A DNA stretch of 64,000 nt from Actinoplanes sp. L3-i22 (GTDB lineage Bacteria; Actinomycetota; Actinomycetes; Mycobacteriales; Micromonosporaceae). Below the pieces are notes generated by a model. It ran no database searches. It was not told the DNA's origin and saw nothing but the letters and a program-made list of their open reading frames with translations. The DNA is taken from contig NZ_AP024745.1 in the NCBI RefSeq assembly GCF_019704555.1, positions 8,254,501 to 8,318,500 on the forward strand, in the 5' to 3' direction. Shown here in pieces: positions 8,790 through 17,122 of the stretch. Every line of letters starts with the position of its first letter. Within the stretch, counting starts at the first letter, position 1. The position numbers and the translations under genes were made by a program.

Positions 8790-8801
8790 ATCGATATCGA
8801 T
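8790..8801. promoter_or_regulatory. 12-bp palindrome between divergent genes (operator candidate)
   Basis: ATCGATATCGAT is a perfect palindrome in a locally AT-rich stretch, with more AT (ATAT) next to it. It lies 25 bp upstream of the protease start and 67 bp upstream of the XRE/NB-ARC gene. It could be the operator or promoter core of either gene; nothing in the sequence identifies the binding protein. Confidence 0.4.
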
Positions 8802-8867
8802 ATATGGAGCCATACCGATCGCCTCCGGTGAGTCGCGTGATGTCCGCCGCTGCGCGGTCGCGTCCGG

Positions 8868-11099
8868 ATGTGTTTGGGTGTGCCGGTGTCGGAGTTCGGT
8901 AGCAGGTTGAGGGACTTACGACGGGCCGCGGGACTGACCATGGAACAGCTCGCCGAGGCGTCCGGGGTGAGCGCCCGCGCGATCAGCGACATGGAGCGTG
9001 GGCACAGCCGGGCCCCGCAGGCGCGGACCCTGGTCGCGCTCACCGACGTCCTCGGCCCGGGCCTCGAGGACACCGCCCGCCAGCAGCGCGGCCAGTCGGC
9101 CGGCCGGCCCCGGCTGTGCGAGCTGCCCCGCGCGATCAACGACTTCGTCGGCCGCGCCGACGAGCTGGACCGGCTGCGCCGGCACGCCCTCGCCGGGCTC
9201 GGCCCGGCCCCGGTCGCCGTCGTGCACGGGCAGCCCGGGCTGGGCAAGACCGCGCTCGCCGTACGGCTCGCCGACCAGCTCCGCGACCGCTACACCGACG
9301 GCGTCCTCTACCTCGACCTGCGCGGCACCGACGCGGAGCCGATGGCGGTCGGCGACGCGCTGGTCCGGCTGCTGCGCGCCCTCGAGGTCAGCTCCCGGCG
9401 GATCAGCGAGACCGACGACGAACGCTCCAGCCAGCTGCGCGCGGTCCTCGGCGAGCGCCGTTGCCTGCTCGTCCTGGACAACGCCGGCAGCGAGGCCCAG
9501 GTCCGGCCGCTGCTCCCGGCCGAGGGCGGCAGCCTGGCCGTGGTCACCAGCCGCCGGGTGCTGAGCGGGCTGGACGGGGTGGAGCGGATCGCGCTGGCCC
9601 CGCTCGCCCCGCACGAGTCGGCCGCGTTCCTGCGGGCGATCGCGGTGCAGGCCGCCGACCCGCGCGCGGCCGCCGAGGTGGAGGCGGTGGCCCGGTTCTG
9701 CGGGCACCTGCCGCTCGCCCTGCGGATCGCCGGCACCCGGCTGGCCACCCGCCCGGCCTGGACGGTCGAGCACCTGGTCACCCGGCTCGCCGACGCCGAC
9801 CGGCGGCTGGCCAACCTGACCACCGGCGACCTCGGGGTGGCCACCGCGTTCGCGCTCTCGCACGCGCAGCTCACCAAGCCGGCCCGCGAGCTGTTCCGGC
9901 GGCTCGCGCACGTGCCCGGCGTGGACTTCGCGGCCACCCTGGGCGCGGTGCTCACCGGCGCCCACCCCGACGACGTCGCGGACGGCCTGGACGAGCTGGT
10001 CGACCTGGGGCTGCTGCAGCAGTCCGGGCCGGACCGGTACCGGTTCCACGACCTGATCCGGCTGTTCGCCGAGGAGCGGCTGCGGATCGAGGAGCCGGCC
10101 GGCACCCGGGCCGCGACCGCGAAGAAGATGAGCGACTGGCTGCTGGAGACCGCGGTCGTCGCCGGCCGCTGGTTCGAGCCGGGCTACGGCTGCCTCCCGG
10201 AGACCTGGGCCGGCTCGATCCCGCTGGCCACCGCCGAGGAGGCGGACGCCTGGCTGCAGGCCGAGCGGCGCAACTGGCTGGGCGCCCTGAACGCGGCGTT
10301 CCGCGGCGGGCAGTACCAGCTGGTCGTGGACGTCGCCGAGGCGATGCACTGGTACTCGGACAAGTACGTCCGGGCCGGCTACTGGTACGACGTCTACGCC
10401 CTCTCCGCCGCCGCCGCCGCGAAACTGCCGGACCGGCGGCAGGAGGTCACCCACATCAACTACTTCTCCTGGGCGGCCACCCAGTGCGCCCGCCGCCCGG
10501 ACGAGGGCGCCCGGATCGCGATGGACGCCCACCGGGTCGCCGTCGAGCTGGGCGACGTCAAGGAGCAGGCCTGGGCGCTGCGCTACGCCGGCGACGCGTG
10601 GCGGCACGCCGGCGTCCCGGACAAGGCGTACCCGGTGTACCTGCGCGCCGCCGACCTCGCCGACTCGGTCGACGACCACGACGGCTACGTGATGCTGCGC
10701 TCCGGGATCGGCCGCGCCCTCAACGAGCTGGGCCGCACCGAGGAGGCGATCGCCGAGTGCACCGAGGCGCTGCGCGAGATCGAGGCGCGGCCGGTCGCGC
10801 ACCGGCCGGAGCTGGGCGCCCGGATCAACGCGCGTCTCACCCGGGCCGAGGCGCTGACCATGCTGGGCCGCTGGACCGAGGCGCTGCGCGAGGCCGAGCG
10901 GGTGCTGCCGGACACCGACGAGTTCGGCTACCCCGGCTACCGGGCCGAGGCGCACCTGATCATCGGCCGGGCCCGGCTCGCGCTGGGCTCCCGGGAGGCG
11001 GCCCGCCCGTCCGTCCGGATCGCGAACGAGCTGCTGGAGGACTTCCAGCACAGCCGCCTGCAGGAGCTGGCCCGGGCGGCCCTGGAGGTGCTGGCCTGA
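8868..11099 (+). CDS. XRE-type HTH / NB-ARC / TPR transcriptional regulator
   Basis: A large regulator of the AfsR-like class without a SARP domain. It starts with an XRE helix-turn-helix (FGSRLRDLRRAAGLTMEQLA ... GVSARAISDMERG), then an NB-ARC ATPase with P-loop GQPGLGKTALA and Walker B RCLLVLDNAG. A winged-helix region follows (RYRFHDLIRLFAEERL), then TPR-like helices to residue 743. Such proteins are ATP-controlled regulators, often of secondary metabolism or development. GTG at 8886 (MSEFGSRL) is a good alternative start because it gives the usual family N-terminus. It is divergent from the protease gene, so local control of that gene is possible. The signal is unknown. Confidence 0.88.
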   Translation: MCLGVPVSEFGSRLRDLRRAAGLTMEQLAEASGVSARAISDMERGHSRAPQARTLVALTDVLGPGLEDTARQQRGQSAGRPRLCELPRAINDFVGRADELDRLRRHALAGLGPAPVAVVHGQPGLGKTALAVRLADQLRDRYTDGVLYLDLRGTDAEPMAVGDALVRLLRALEVSSRRISETDDERSSQLRAVLGERRCLLVLDNAGSEAQVRPLLPAEGGSLAVVTSRRVLSGLDGVERIALAPLAPHESAAFLRAIAVQAADPRAAAEVEAVARFCGHLPLALRIAGTRLATRPAWTVEHLVTRLADADRRLANLTTGDLGVATAFALSHAQLTKPARELFRRLAHVPGVDFAATLGAVLTGAHPDDVADGLDELVDLGLLQQSGPDRYRFHDLIRLFAEERLRIEEPAGTRAATAKKMSDWLLETAVVAGRWFEPGYGCLPETWAGSIPLATAEEADAWLQAERRNWLGALNAAFRGGQYQLVVDVAEAMHWYSDKYVRAGYWYDVYALSAAAAAKLPDRRQEVTHINYFSWAATQCARRPDEGARIAMDAHRVAVELGDVKEQAWALRYAGDAWRHAGVPDKAYPVYLRAADLADSVDDHDGYVMLRSGIGRALNELGRTEEAIAECTEALREIEARPVAHRPELGARINARLTRAEALTMLGRWTEALREAERVLPDTDEFGYPGYRAEAHLIIGRARLALGSREAARPSVRIANELLEDFQHSRLQELARAALEVLA

Positions 11100-11217
11100 C
11101 ACCGCCCGTACGCAGGAATGGTTCTGCGTATTGTTCTGCGTGGTCCGGAGGCGGCGGCTTTGATTGCATGGGAGTACGGCCGCGCCGCCCGGCGCGCGGC
11201 TCCCCGAGAGGATCCCC

Positions 11218-12048
11218 ATGAGCTTCGTGACCACCTCCGACGGCACCAACATCTACTTCAAGGACTGGGGCACCGGCCGCCCCGTCGTGCTGAGCCACGG
11301 CTGGCCGCTGAACGCGGACAGCTGGGAGGCGCAGCAGCTGTTCCTGGCGCAGAACGGCTACCGGGTGATCGCGCACGACCGTCGTGGGCACGGCCGCTCG
11401 GACCAGACCTGGACCGGCAACGAGATGGACACCTACGCCGCCGACCTGGCCGCCGTGATCGAGCACCTCGACCTGCGCGACGTCACCCTGATCGGCTTCT
11501 CCACCGGTGGCGGCGAGATCTCCCGCTACATCGGCAACTACGGCACCGCCCGCGTCGCGCAGGCCGTGCTCGTCTCCTCGGTGCCGCCGCTGATGCTCAA
11601 GACCGAGGACAACCCGGGCGGCCTGCCGATCGAGGTGTTCGACGGCATCCGCGAGGGCTCGCTCAAGGACCGCGGCCAGCTCTACCAGGACTTCGCGGCC
11701 GGCCCGTTCTTCGGCGCCAACCACGGCATCGAGGTCTCGCAGGCCGCCAAGGACGCGTTCTGGCAGCAGGGCCTGACCGGCGGGCACCACAACACGTACG
11801 AGAGCATCGCCGCGTTCTCGGCCACCGACTTCCGCGGTGACCTGGCCAAGTTCGACGTCCCGACGCTGGTCATCCACGGCGACGACGACCAGGTCGTGCC
11901 GTTCGAGGTGGGTGGCAAGGCGTCCGCCGCGCTGGTCAAGGGCGCCGAGCTGAAGGTGTACGCCGGTGCCCCGCACGGCATCACCGAGACGCACAAGGTG
12001 CAGCTGGGCGAGGACCTGCTGGCGTTCCTGAACACCTACGCCGCCTGA
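11218..12048 (+). CDS. Alpha/beta hydrolase, non-haem chloroperoxidase-like
   Basis: A 276-residue alpha/beta hydrolase. It has the oxyanion motif SHGWPLN, the nucleophile elbow GFSTGGGE (Ser95), a late Asp in GDDDQVVP and a His in GAPHGI. This pattern and length match cofactor-free haloperoxidases/esterases (perhydrolase activity with small acids). ATG is chosen because GAGAGGA precedes it. The 118-bp leader contains GTTCTGCGT twice, 12 bp apart (11121 and 11133), a possible regulator site. The physiological substrate cannot be deduced. Confidence 0.88.
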   Translation: MSFVTTSDGTNIYFKDWGTGRPVVLSHGWPLNADSWEAQQLFLAQNGYRVIAHDRRGHGRSDQTWTGNEMDTYAADLAAVIEHLDLRDVTLIGFSTGGGEISRYIGNYGTARVAQAVLVSSVPPLMLKTEDNPGGLPIEVFDGIREGSLKDRGQLYQDFAAGPFFGANHGIEVSQAAKDAFWQQGLTGGHHNTYESIAAFSATDFRGDLAKFDVPTLVIHGDDDQVVPFEVGGKASAALVKGAELKVYAGAPHGITETHKVQLGEDLLAFLNTYAA

Positions 12049-12068
12049 CCGTTATTCGGGCGCGCGTC

Positions 12069-12097
12069 TGCCGGGGCGGCGTTAGGCTGCCCCGGCA
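12069..12097 (+). terminator. GC-rich hairpin after the hydrolase gene
   Basis: A 12-bp stem (one G-U pair) closes a 5-base loop (GTTAG), starting 20 bp after the hydrolase stop. No T-run follows, so it is a weak intrinsic terminator or a 5' structure of the next transcript. The loop region also reads TAGGCT, a plausible -10 element for the exporter gene. Confidence 0.45.
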
Positions 12098-12106
12098 CGT
12101 TCGTCT

Positions 12107-12253
12107 ATGCAAAAGGGGTTGAGCATGCGCCTCCACCTGGACACGGTCGCCGCTTCGCCGCGAGGGCGCGCCGTCTGACGTCGTAAGGCGCCTCCTCGCC
12201 GCGGGCGGTCCTCGCTGACCGTCGATCCTTGGCTTGAGGAGCCCCTTTGCATG
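12107..12253 (+). promoter_or_regulatory. Long inverted repeat around a leader ORF: likely translational attenuator
   Basis: The left arm ATGCAAAAGGGG (12107) is complementary to the right arm CCCCTTTGCAT (12242-12252) with one bulged A. The left arm contains the Shine-Dalgarno of the leader ORF; the right arm contains the TTG start of the MFS gene. Between them CTCCTC (12192) is exactly complementary to the MFS Shine-Dalgarno GAGGAG (12236), and GCGAGGGCGC inside the leader ORF can pair with GCGCCTCCTCGC. These competing pairings are typical of leader-peptide attenuators of antibiotic resistance genes. I have not computed a fold. Confidence 0.6.
12125..12178 (+). CDS. Putative 17-residue leader peptide of the MFS gene
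   Basis: ATG with an AAGGGG Shine-Dalgarno 7 bp upstream opens a 17-codon frame reading MRLHLDTVAASPRGRAV and then TGA, 68 bp before the MFS start. An in-frame upstream ATG at 12107 would add MQKGLS. The frame sits inside the inverted repeat described for this region. Its likely job is to place a ribosome there and so control access to the MFS ribosome binding site. It is too short to prove as coding from sequence alone. Confidence 0.55.
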   Translation: MRLHLDTVAASPRGRAV

Positions 12254-13491
12254 CCCTTTTCACCCCCTTCGCTCGGTTGTGGACCGCTACCGCGATCTCC
12301 AATCTCGGCGACGGGGTCACCATGGTGGCCGGCCCGTTGCTGCTCGCCACCGTCAGCGACGATCCCGCGCTGATCGCCGGCGGCGCGTTCGCCGCCCAAC
12401 TCCCCTGGCTGCTGTTCTCGCTGATCAGCGGCGCGTTCGTGGACCGGCTCGACCGGCGCCGCCTGGTCGTGGTGGTCAACCTGCTGCGCGGCGGCGTCCT
12501 CGGCGGGCTCGCCGTGGTGATCGCTTCCGGACACGTGTCGGTGCCGTTGATCTACCTGGCGTCGTTCCTGCTCGGCGTCGGTGAGACGCTCGCCGACACC
12601 GCTTACGGGGCGCTGCTGCCGGCCACGGTCGCGCCGGCGGATCTGGAACGGGCCAACGCCCGGCTGGGCGCCACGTTCACGATCGCCAACCAGTTCGTGG
12701 CGAAACCGTTCGGCGCCTGGCTCTACGGCGTCGCGGCGGCGGTGCCGTTCGGGCTCGACGCGGTGTCGTTCGTGGTCGCGGCGGTGCTGATCGCCGGAAT
12801 CGCCGGGCCACCCGGCGAGGCACCCGAAACGTCCGATAAATCCCGGCACAAGGCCGTTCCGCTTCGCATGGAGATCGCCGAGGGGCTGCGCTGGCTGTGG
12901 CGGCATCGGCTGCTGCGCGTCCTCGCGGTCGCGATGGGCGTCGCGAACATCGCGTTCTGCGCGGCGTTCGCGGTCTTCATCCTTTATGCCCGGGAACGCC
13001 TGGGCCTGACCGATGTCGGCTACGGCTTCCTGCTCACCACGTTCGCCGTGGGCGGTCTGGCCGGCGCCGGGTTCGCGGCCCGCCTGGCCCGCCGCTTCGG
13101 CACCGCGACGGTCCTGCGGGCCGGCCTGATCGTCGAGGTCGGCACGCATCTCACCCTCGCGCTCACGACGAACCCGGTGCTCGCCGGCGGGGTCATCGTG
13201 ATCTTCGGGGTGCACACCATGGTCTGGGGCGTGCTGGTCTCGGCCATCCGGCAGCGGACCGTTCCTGATCAGCTGCGCGGCCGGGTCGGCAGCGTCTTCG
13301 GCCTCCTGGAGACCGGCGGCGCCGCGCTCGGCTGGCTGCTCGGCGCGGTGCTCACCCAGCTCTGGGCGGTCACCACGCCGTTCTGGATCGCGGCGTTCGC
13401 GATGGTCGCGGTCACTGCCGCGGCCTGGCGTCCGCTCGCCGAGGCAACCCCTGCTTCGGTACGGAGTGAGCCCACGCCCCGCACGTCATAG
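12247..13491 (+). CDS. MFS exporter (MFS_3 / drug efflux type)
   Basis: A 414-residue protein with about 12 membrane segments. It opens with FARLWTATAISNLGDGV and carries the cytoplasmic-loop motif FVDRLDRRRL between helices 2 and 3, as in the EntS/macrolide-efflux branch of the major facilitator superfamily. A charged central loop lies near residues 185-205. The TTG at 12247 is preceded by GAGGAG (5-bp spacing) and gives the family N-terminus; the ATG at 12251 is out of frame. A leader ORF and inverted repeat upstream suggest inducible translation, as for some resistance exporters. The substrate is unknown. Confidence 0.85.
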   Translation: MHALFTPFARLWTATAISNLGDGVTMVAGPLLLATVSDDPALIAGGAFAAQLPWLLFSLISGAFVDRLDRRRLVVVVNLLRGGVLGGLAVVIASGHVSVPLIYLASFLLGVGETLADTAYGALLPATVAPADLERANARLGATFTIANQFVAKPFGAWLYGVAAAVPFGLDAVSFVVAAVLIAGIAGPPGEAPETSDKSRHKAVPLRMEIAEGLRWLWRHRLLRVLAVAMGVANIAFCAAFAVFILYARERLGLTDVGYGFLLTTFAVGGLAGAGFAARLARRFGTATVLRAGLIVEVGTHLTLALTTNPVLAGGVIVIFGVHTMVWGVLVSAIRQRTVPDQLRGRVGSVFGLLETGGAALGWLLGAVLTQLWAVTTPFWIAAFAMVAVTAAAWRPLAEATPASVRSEPTPRTS

Positions 13492-13495
13492 GAGC

Positions 13496-13534
13496 GCGGG
13501 TCCCAGGAACCACCGAAGCGCTCCTGGGACCCGC
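13496..13534. terminator. 13-bp perfect hairpin between convergent genes
   Basis: GCGGGTCCCAGGA and its exact complement TCCTGGGACCCGC flank a 13-base loop, 4 bp after the MFS stop. A bidirectional terminator for the MFS gene and the convergent HupE gene is likely. No T-run is present. Confidence 0.55.
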
Positions 13535-13545
13535 ACTCCTGGGCG

Positions 13546-13629
13546 GCGCTCCTGGGACGGACGGTCCTAGGAAGCGTTCCCGAGACGGACGGTCCTAGGA
13601 AGCGCTCCTGGGACGGGCGGTCCTAGGCA
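13546..13629. repeat. Three tandem copies of a 28-bp repeat
   Basis: The unit begins GCGCTCCTGGGACGG and ends CGGTCCTAGGAA. Copies start at 13546, 13574 and 13602 with few changes. The last copy runs into the 3' end of the HupE gene and supplies its TAG stop. Partial units extend left into the hairpin (GCGCTCCTGGGAC at 13518). Confidence 0.8.
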
Positions 13630-14915
13630 GCGCTGCTGGTGGCGGGTTGCCGCCTCACCACCAGCAGCGCCCAGGCCCCGGACAGCACCGCGACCAGCAC
13701 CAGCCCGGTAACCAGCAGCACGGTGTGCCCGCCGATCCGGTCCGCCGTCGCCGCCACCGGGTTCGGCCGGCCCAGCCGATCCGCGAGCCACCCGGCCGAC
13801 GCGACCGCGGCCACCCCCGCCCCGGTCAGCCGCAGCACCGGCTGCACCGGCAGCCGCGCCGCCACGATCAGCACCGGCAGCGCCAGCCCGACCAGCAGCA
13901 GCTGCACCACCTCGATCCCGAGGTTGAACCCGAGCAGGCTGATCGCGAGCTGCCCGGTGGAGAGCCCCATCTCGGCGAGCGTGAACGAGAACGCCAGCCC
14001 GTGCCCGAGCCCGAACAGGCACGCGACCAGGGCTTCCCGCTCCGGGAAGAGCGGCCGGACGGCGTGCAGCGCGCCGATCAGGATGCTGGCCGCGATGAAC
14101 GCCTCGACCGGCCAGGCCGGCAGACTCACCCGGCCCAGCGCGGACGCCGCCAGCGCGATCGAGTGCCCGACGGTGAACGCGCAGGTCACGGCACCGATCC
14201 GGCGGGCCGCGCGACCGGCTCCGACGTACCCTCGCCAGCGTTTTCGGTGTGTCCGGAGCGCCACCGGGAGCAGTAGGACGAGCAGGAACAGCAGATGGTC
14301 GGTGCCCTCGGCGATGTGCCGTCCGCCGAGCCGGAACATCGCCAGGAAGCCGCGCCACGCGCTGCCGCCACCGAGGTCCACGGTGAGATCAGGAACGGTC
14401 ATCGTCCGGGTGTCGACGGCGATCACACCGACCTGCCCGGCCGCCGACTCCCCAACCTTTCCGGCGGCCCAGTCCTCGCGGACCGAGACCAGCACGGTGT
14501 GCGTGATCACCTGGTGGATGACCGCGTCGTAGCCCAGCCGGAAGTGCCGGACGTCGCCGCCGGGCGGCGGGGTCAGCGTCGCGGTTGCCAGCAGCTCCCG
14601 GTACGGCCCGGTCCCGGTCTGCTCGGCGGCCCCGAGCCGGACCGCGCCGAGCGCGACCCGCCACGGCCGCCCGTCCAGCGCGGCCGGGTGCAGGTGCGCG
14701 GCCAGATAGTCGCGCACCCGCTCGGTCGAGCCCGGGTCGACGCCGCTGGCCAGCACGAAGTCCGCGGTCGCCGGGATCTGCAGGGACGCCGTGACCGACG
14801 ACCCGTGCACGTCCAGGGTCACCACGCTGTGCGGCATCGGGTGCGCGGACGCCGGCGACGCCCCGGAGAGGAGCGCCACCAGCCCGGTCACCGCGAGGAG
14901 CCCGGCACGGATCAT
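13623..14915 (-). CDS. HupE/UreJ-like membrane protein
   Basis: A 430-residue protein with a signal peptide ending ASPASAHPMPHS and an extracytoplasmic N-terminal domain of about 200 residues. About seven membrane segments follow, with conserved histidines in HIAEGTDHLLFLL, TVGHSIALA and GLGHGLAFSF. These His motifs are those of the HupE/UreJ (nickel/cobalt-related) membrane family. Its ATG overlaps the stop of the DUF3500 gene (ATGA), so the two form an operon. HupE homologues are often linked to metal supply, but no hydrogenase or urease gene is in the window. The last codons come from a 28-bp tandem repeat. Confidence 0.85.
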   Translation of the reverse strand: MIRAGLLAVTGLVALLSGASPASAHPMPHSVVTLDVHGSSVTASLQIPATADFVLASGVDPGSTERVRDYLAAHLHPAALDGRPWRVALGAVRLGAAEQTGTGPYRELLATATLTPPPGGDVRHFRLGYDAVIHQVITHTVLVSVREDWAAGKVGESAAGQVGVIAVDTRTMTVPDLTVDLGGGSAWRGFLAMFRLGGRHIAEGTDHLLFLLVLLLPVALRTHRKRWRGYVGAGRAARRIGAVTCAFTVGHSIALAASALGRVSLPAWPVEAFIAASILIGALHAVRPLFPEREALVACLFGLGHGLAFSFTLAEMGLSTGQLAISLLGFNLGIEVVQLLLVGLALPVLIVAARLPVQPVLRLTGAGVAAVASAGWLADRLGRPNPVAATADRIGGHTVLLVTGLVLVAVLSGAWALLVVRRQPATSSAA

Positions 14916-16180
14916 GAGAAGGTGAACTCGCCGCCGTAGTCGCGGGTGTGGTCCCGGTAGACGGTGTGGTAGTGGATCTGGTTCTGGATCACGACGCCGT
15001 TCTGGCAGACGAACTCGACCCAGACGCTGGGCCCGTCGACCCGGACGTAGTCGGCGTGGTTCGTCATCGTGGTGTGCCCGGACCAGCCGACGTAGGTCTT
15101 GTCGAGCTCCGACTCGTACGTGCTCATCAGCGTCGCCGAGGTCGCGTCGTCGGCGTTGACCACCCACGGCTTGATCGCGTTCAGGATCAGCTGCTTCTGG
15201 GCGGCGGTCAGGCCGCTCGCGACCAGGCCCTCCTTCGTCGCCGGGAACTTCCCGTCGGAGCCGGGGCCGAGCACGATGTCGGAGTACGTCGCGGCGATCT
15301 TCGCCTTGGTCTGCTCCGCGCTGCTCAGCCCGGCGAGCATGGCGACCATCGCGTTCTTCATGTCCAGCAGCGGCGCGTGCGTGGTGCCGTCGGTGTCGGT
15401 CCAGCTGGTCGGCTCGACGCCGACGTGGAACGGGGTCGCGCCCTCGACCTTGCCGTCCTTGAAGGTCAGGTTCACCGCGAGGTGGTGCCCGCCGAAGTGC
15501 AGCTGCCAGGTGCCGGTCACGCTGGGCGTGCCGAGGAACGCCAGGTAGTAGTTGCCGGAGTCGTAGCCGCCCAGCCCACCGCCCCCGCTGTCGGTGCCGC
15601 CGGAGGCGTCCGGGCCGCCGGACATCCCACCGGGACCGCCGGACATGCCGGCCGGCGGGCCACCCGAGCCGCCCGGCATCCCGCCGTCGGGACCGCCGGA
15701 CATCCCACCGCCGGGGCCCGCGCTGCTCCCGCCGCTGGCCTGCACCCCGCCGAGGTAGCCGTCCGCCGCGAAGATCTGCAGGATCCGTTCGTAGCCGGTC
15801 CCGGTCCCGGTGCCGAGCGCGGTCATCAGCACGCTCTTGCCGGCCGCCACCTGCGCGTCGGTCAGGTCGCCGAACATCACGCCGGGCCGGCACGTCGAGC
15901 CGCACGGCAGGTTCGACCAGGCGACCGCCTTCGCCTGGGTGAACTCCAGCTGGGCGACCGTCTTCTCGTCGCTGCTCAGCGTGTCCAGGAACGCGGTGGA
16001 CGCCTCGACGACCCCGGCGACGCTCTTCTCGTACGACTTGACGGTCGCCGACGCGACCGGCGTGGCCGTCTCGTCGGTCGCGTCGTCACCGCCGCAGGCC
16101 GCCGTCCCGCCGAGCAGCAGGACGGCGGCGCCGACGGCACCGAGCCAGCGATGACGCCGGCGGAGGGGCGAGGGGATCAC
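14912..16180 (-). CDS. DUF3500 lipoprotein with Gly-rich insertion
   Basis: A 422-residue exported lipoprotein; the signal ends LLLGGTAACGG (lipobox TAAC). The DUF3500 domain is recognisable by KAVAWSNLP, the His-rich GTWQLHFGGHHLAVNLTF and the C-terminal QNQIHYHTVYRDHTRDYGG. A Gly/Pro/Met/Ser-rich stretch of about 60 residues (GGPGGMSGGP-type repeats) interrupts the domain near residues 145-205. Numerous His residues suggest metal binding. It is translationally coupled to the HupE-like gene, and this pairing is the best functional hint. No enzymatic role is established to my knowledge. Confidence 0.85.
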   Translation of the reverse strand: MIPSPLRRRHRWLGAVGAAVLLLGGTAACGGDDATDETATPVASATVKSYEKSVAGVVEASTAFLDTLSSDEKTVAQLEFTQAKAVAWSNLPCGSTCRPGVMFGDLTDAQVAAGKSVLMTALGTGTGTGYERILQIFAADGYLGGVQASGGSSAGPGGGMSGGPDGGMPGGSGGPPAGMSGGPGGMSGGPDASGGTDSGGGGLGGYDSGNYYLAFLGTPSVTGTWQLHFGGHHLAVNLTFKDGKVEGATPFHVGVEPTSWTDTDGTTHAPLLDMKNAMVAMLAGLSSAEQTKAKIAATYSDIVLGPGSDGKFPATKEGLVASGLTAAQKQLILNAIKPWVVNADDATSATLMSTYESELDKTYVGWSGHTTMTNHADYVRVDGPSVWVEFVCQNGVVIQNQIHYHTVYRDHTRDYGGEFTFS

Positions 16181-16238
16181 GGATCACTCCATTCAAGGTG
16201 GAAGCAAATCCGGATCACGATACGACCGCTTTATCGGC

Positions 16239-17036
16239 CTAATGAGCGATTTGCGCGTTCTGCCCTCGAAGGATGCCGAGCGCCTCGTCGAGCAGTTCCG
16301 GACTGCTCGCGAAGACGAACGGCCCGCGGTCCGGCCCGGTCTGCCCGGCGAGCCCGCGGAACACCCCACCCGCCTCCGGGATGATCACCGAGCTGGCCGC
16401 GAAGTCCCAGATCTCCCCGCCGGTCTGCACCGCCACGTCCAGGTCGCCCTGGGCCACCAGCAGCGGCGGATGCACCGGCCACGGCCGCTCGTCGGCCACC
16501 GCGATCAGCGACGCGGCCACCTCGCGCCCCCAGTCGATCGGCACCACCCCCAGCCGCGCCTCGCCCATCCCGGCCGGCGCGCCCGCCACCCGGATCCGCT
16601 CCGCCTCGACGAGACGATCATTCAAGACCCGTCCCCGGTACGACCCCTGGCCGCGCTGTGCCCACCAGGCGACCCCCTGCGCCGGGACGACCTGCACGCC
16701 CGTCGTCACCACCCCGTCCACCTCCAGGGCGATCAGCACCAGCCACCGGTTGTCGCCCCGGACGAACAGCGCGGTCCCGTCGATCGGGTCGATGATCCAC
16801 CGGCGGCCGTTCCCGGTCGCCGTCTCGCCGTGCTCCTCGCCGAGGATCGCGTCGCCCGGTCGCGCCGCGGTCAGCACCTCCCGGATCACGGTCTCCACCG
16901 CGCGGTCGGCGACGGTCACCACCGAGCCGTCCTTCTTCGTCTCCTGCGGCAGGTCGGCGATCACCGCGAAATGGCGGAGCGCCTCGGCGGCGCCGGTCAG
17001 TGCGGCCCGCTGGGCCAGTTCCAGATCCGTCTCCAC
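16239..17036 (-). CDS. Inositol monophosphatase family phosphatase (HisN-like)
   Basis: A 265-residue Mg-dependent phosphatase with the family motifs GEEHGE, DPIDGT (metal and substrate site) and WDFAASSVIIPEAGG. FVRG after DPIDGT resembles histidinol-phosphatase HisN, but inositol-1-phosphatase activity is equally possible. GTG at 17036 is chosen because it starts the usual N-terminal helix (ETDLELAQRAAL); the frame is open further upstream. No histidine or inositol genes are adjacent, and the divergent neighbour is a TetR gene 86 bp away. Confidence 0.85.
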   Translation of the reverse strand: METDLELAQRAALTGAAEALRHFAVIADLPQETKKDGSVVTVADRAVETVIREVLTAARPGDAILGEEHGETATGNGRRWIIDPIDGTALFVRGDNRWLVLIALEVDGVVTTGVQVVPAQGVAWWAQRGQGSYRGRVLNDRLVEAERIRVAGAPAGMGEARLGVVPIDWGREVAASLIAVADERPWPVHPPLLVAQGDLDVAVQTGGEIWDFAASSVIIPEAGGVFRGLAGQTGPDRGPFVFASSPELLDEALGILRGQNAQIAH

Positions 17037-17122
17037 ACGACCATCCTGCCGGTTCGCGGCGGAGGACTTGTCGGGTGACGCCGGAACGGCGTGCGAAGGT
17101 TCGAGTAACAACGCGTACTCAG

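Noticed and set aside
12251..12253. ATG start for the MFS gene
   Set aside because: It is out of frame with the transporter; the TTG at 12247 is in frame and better spaced from GAGGAG.
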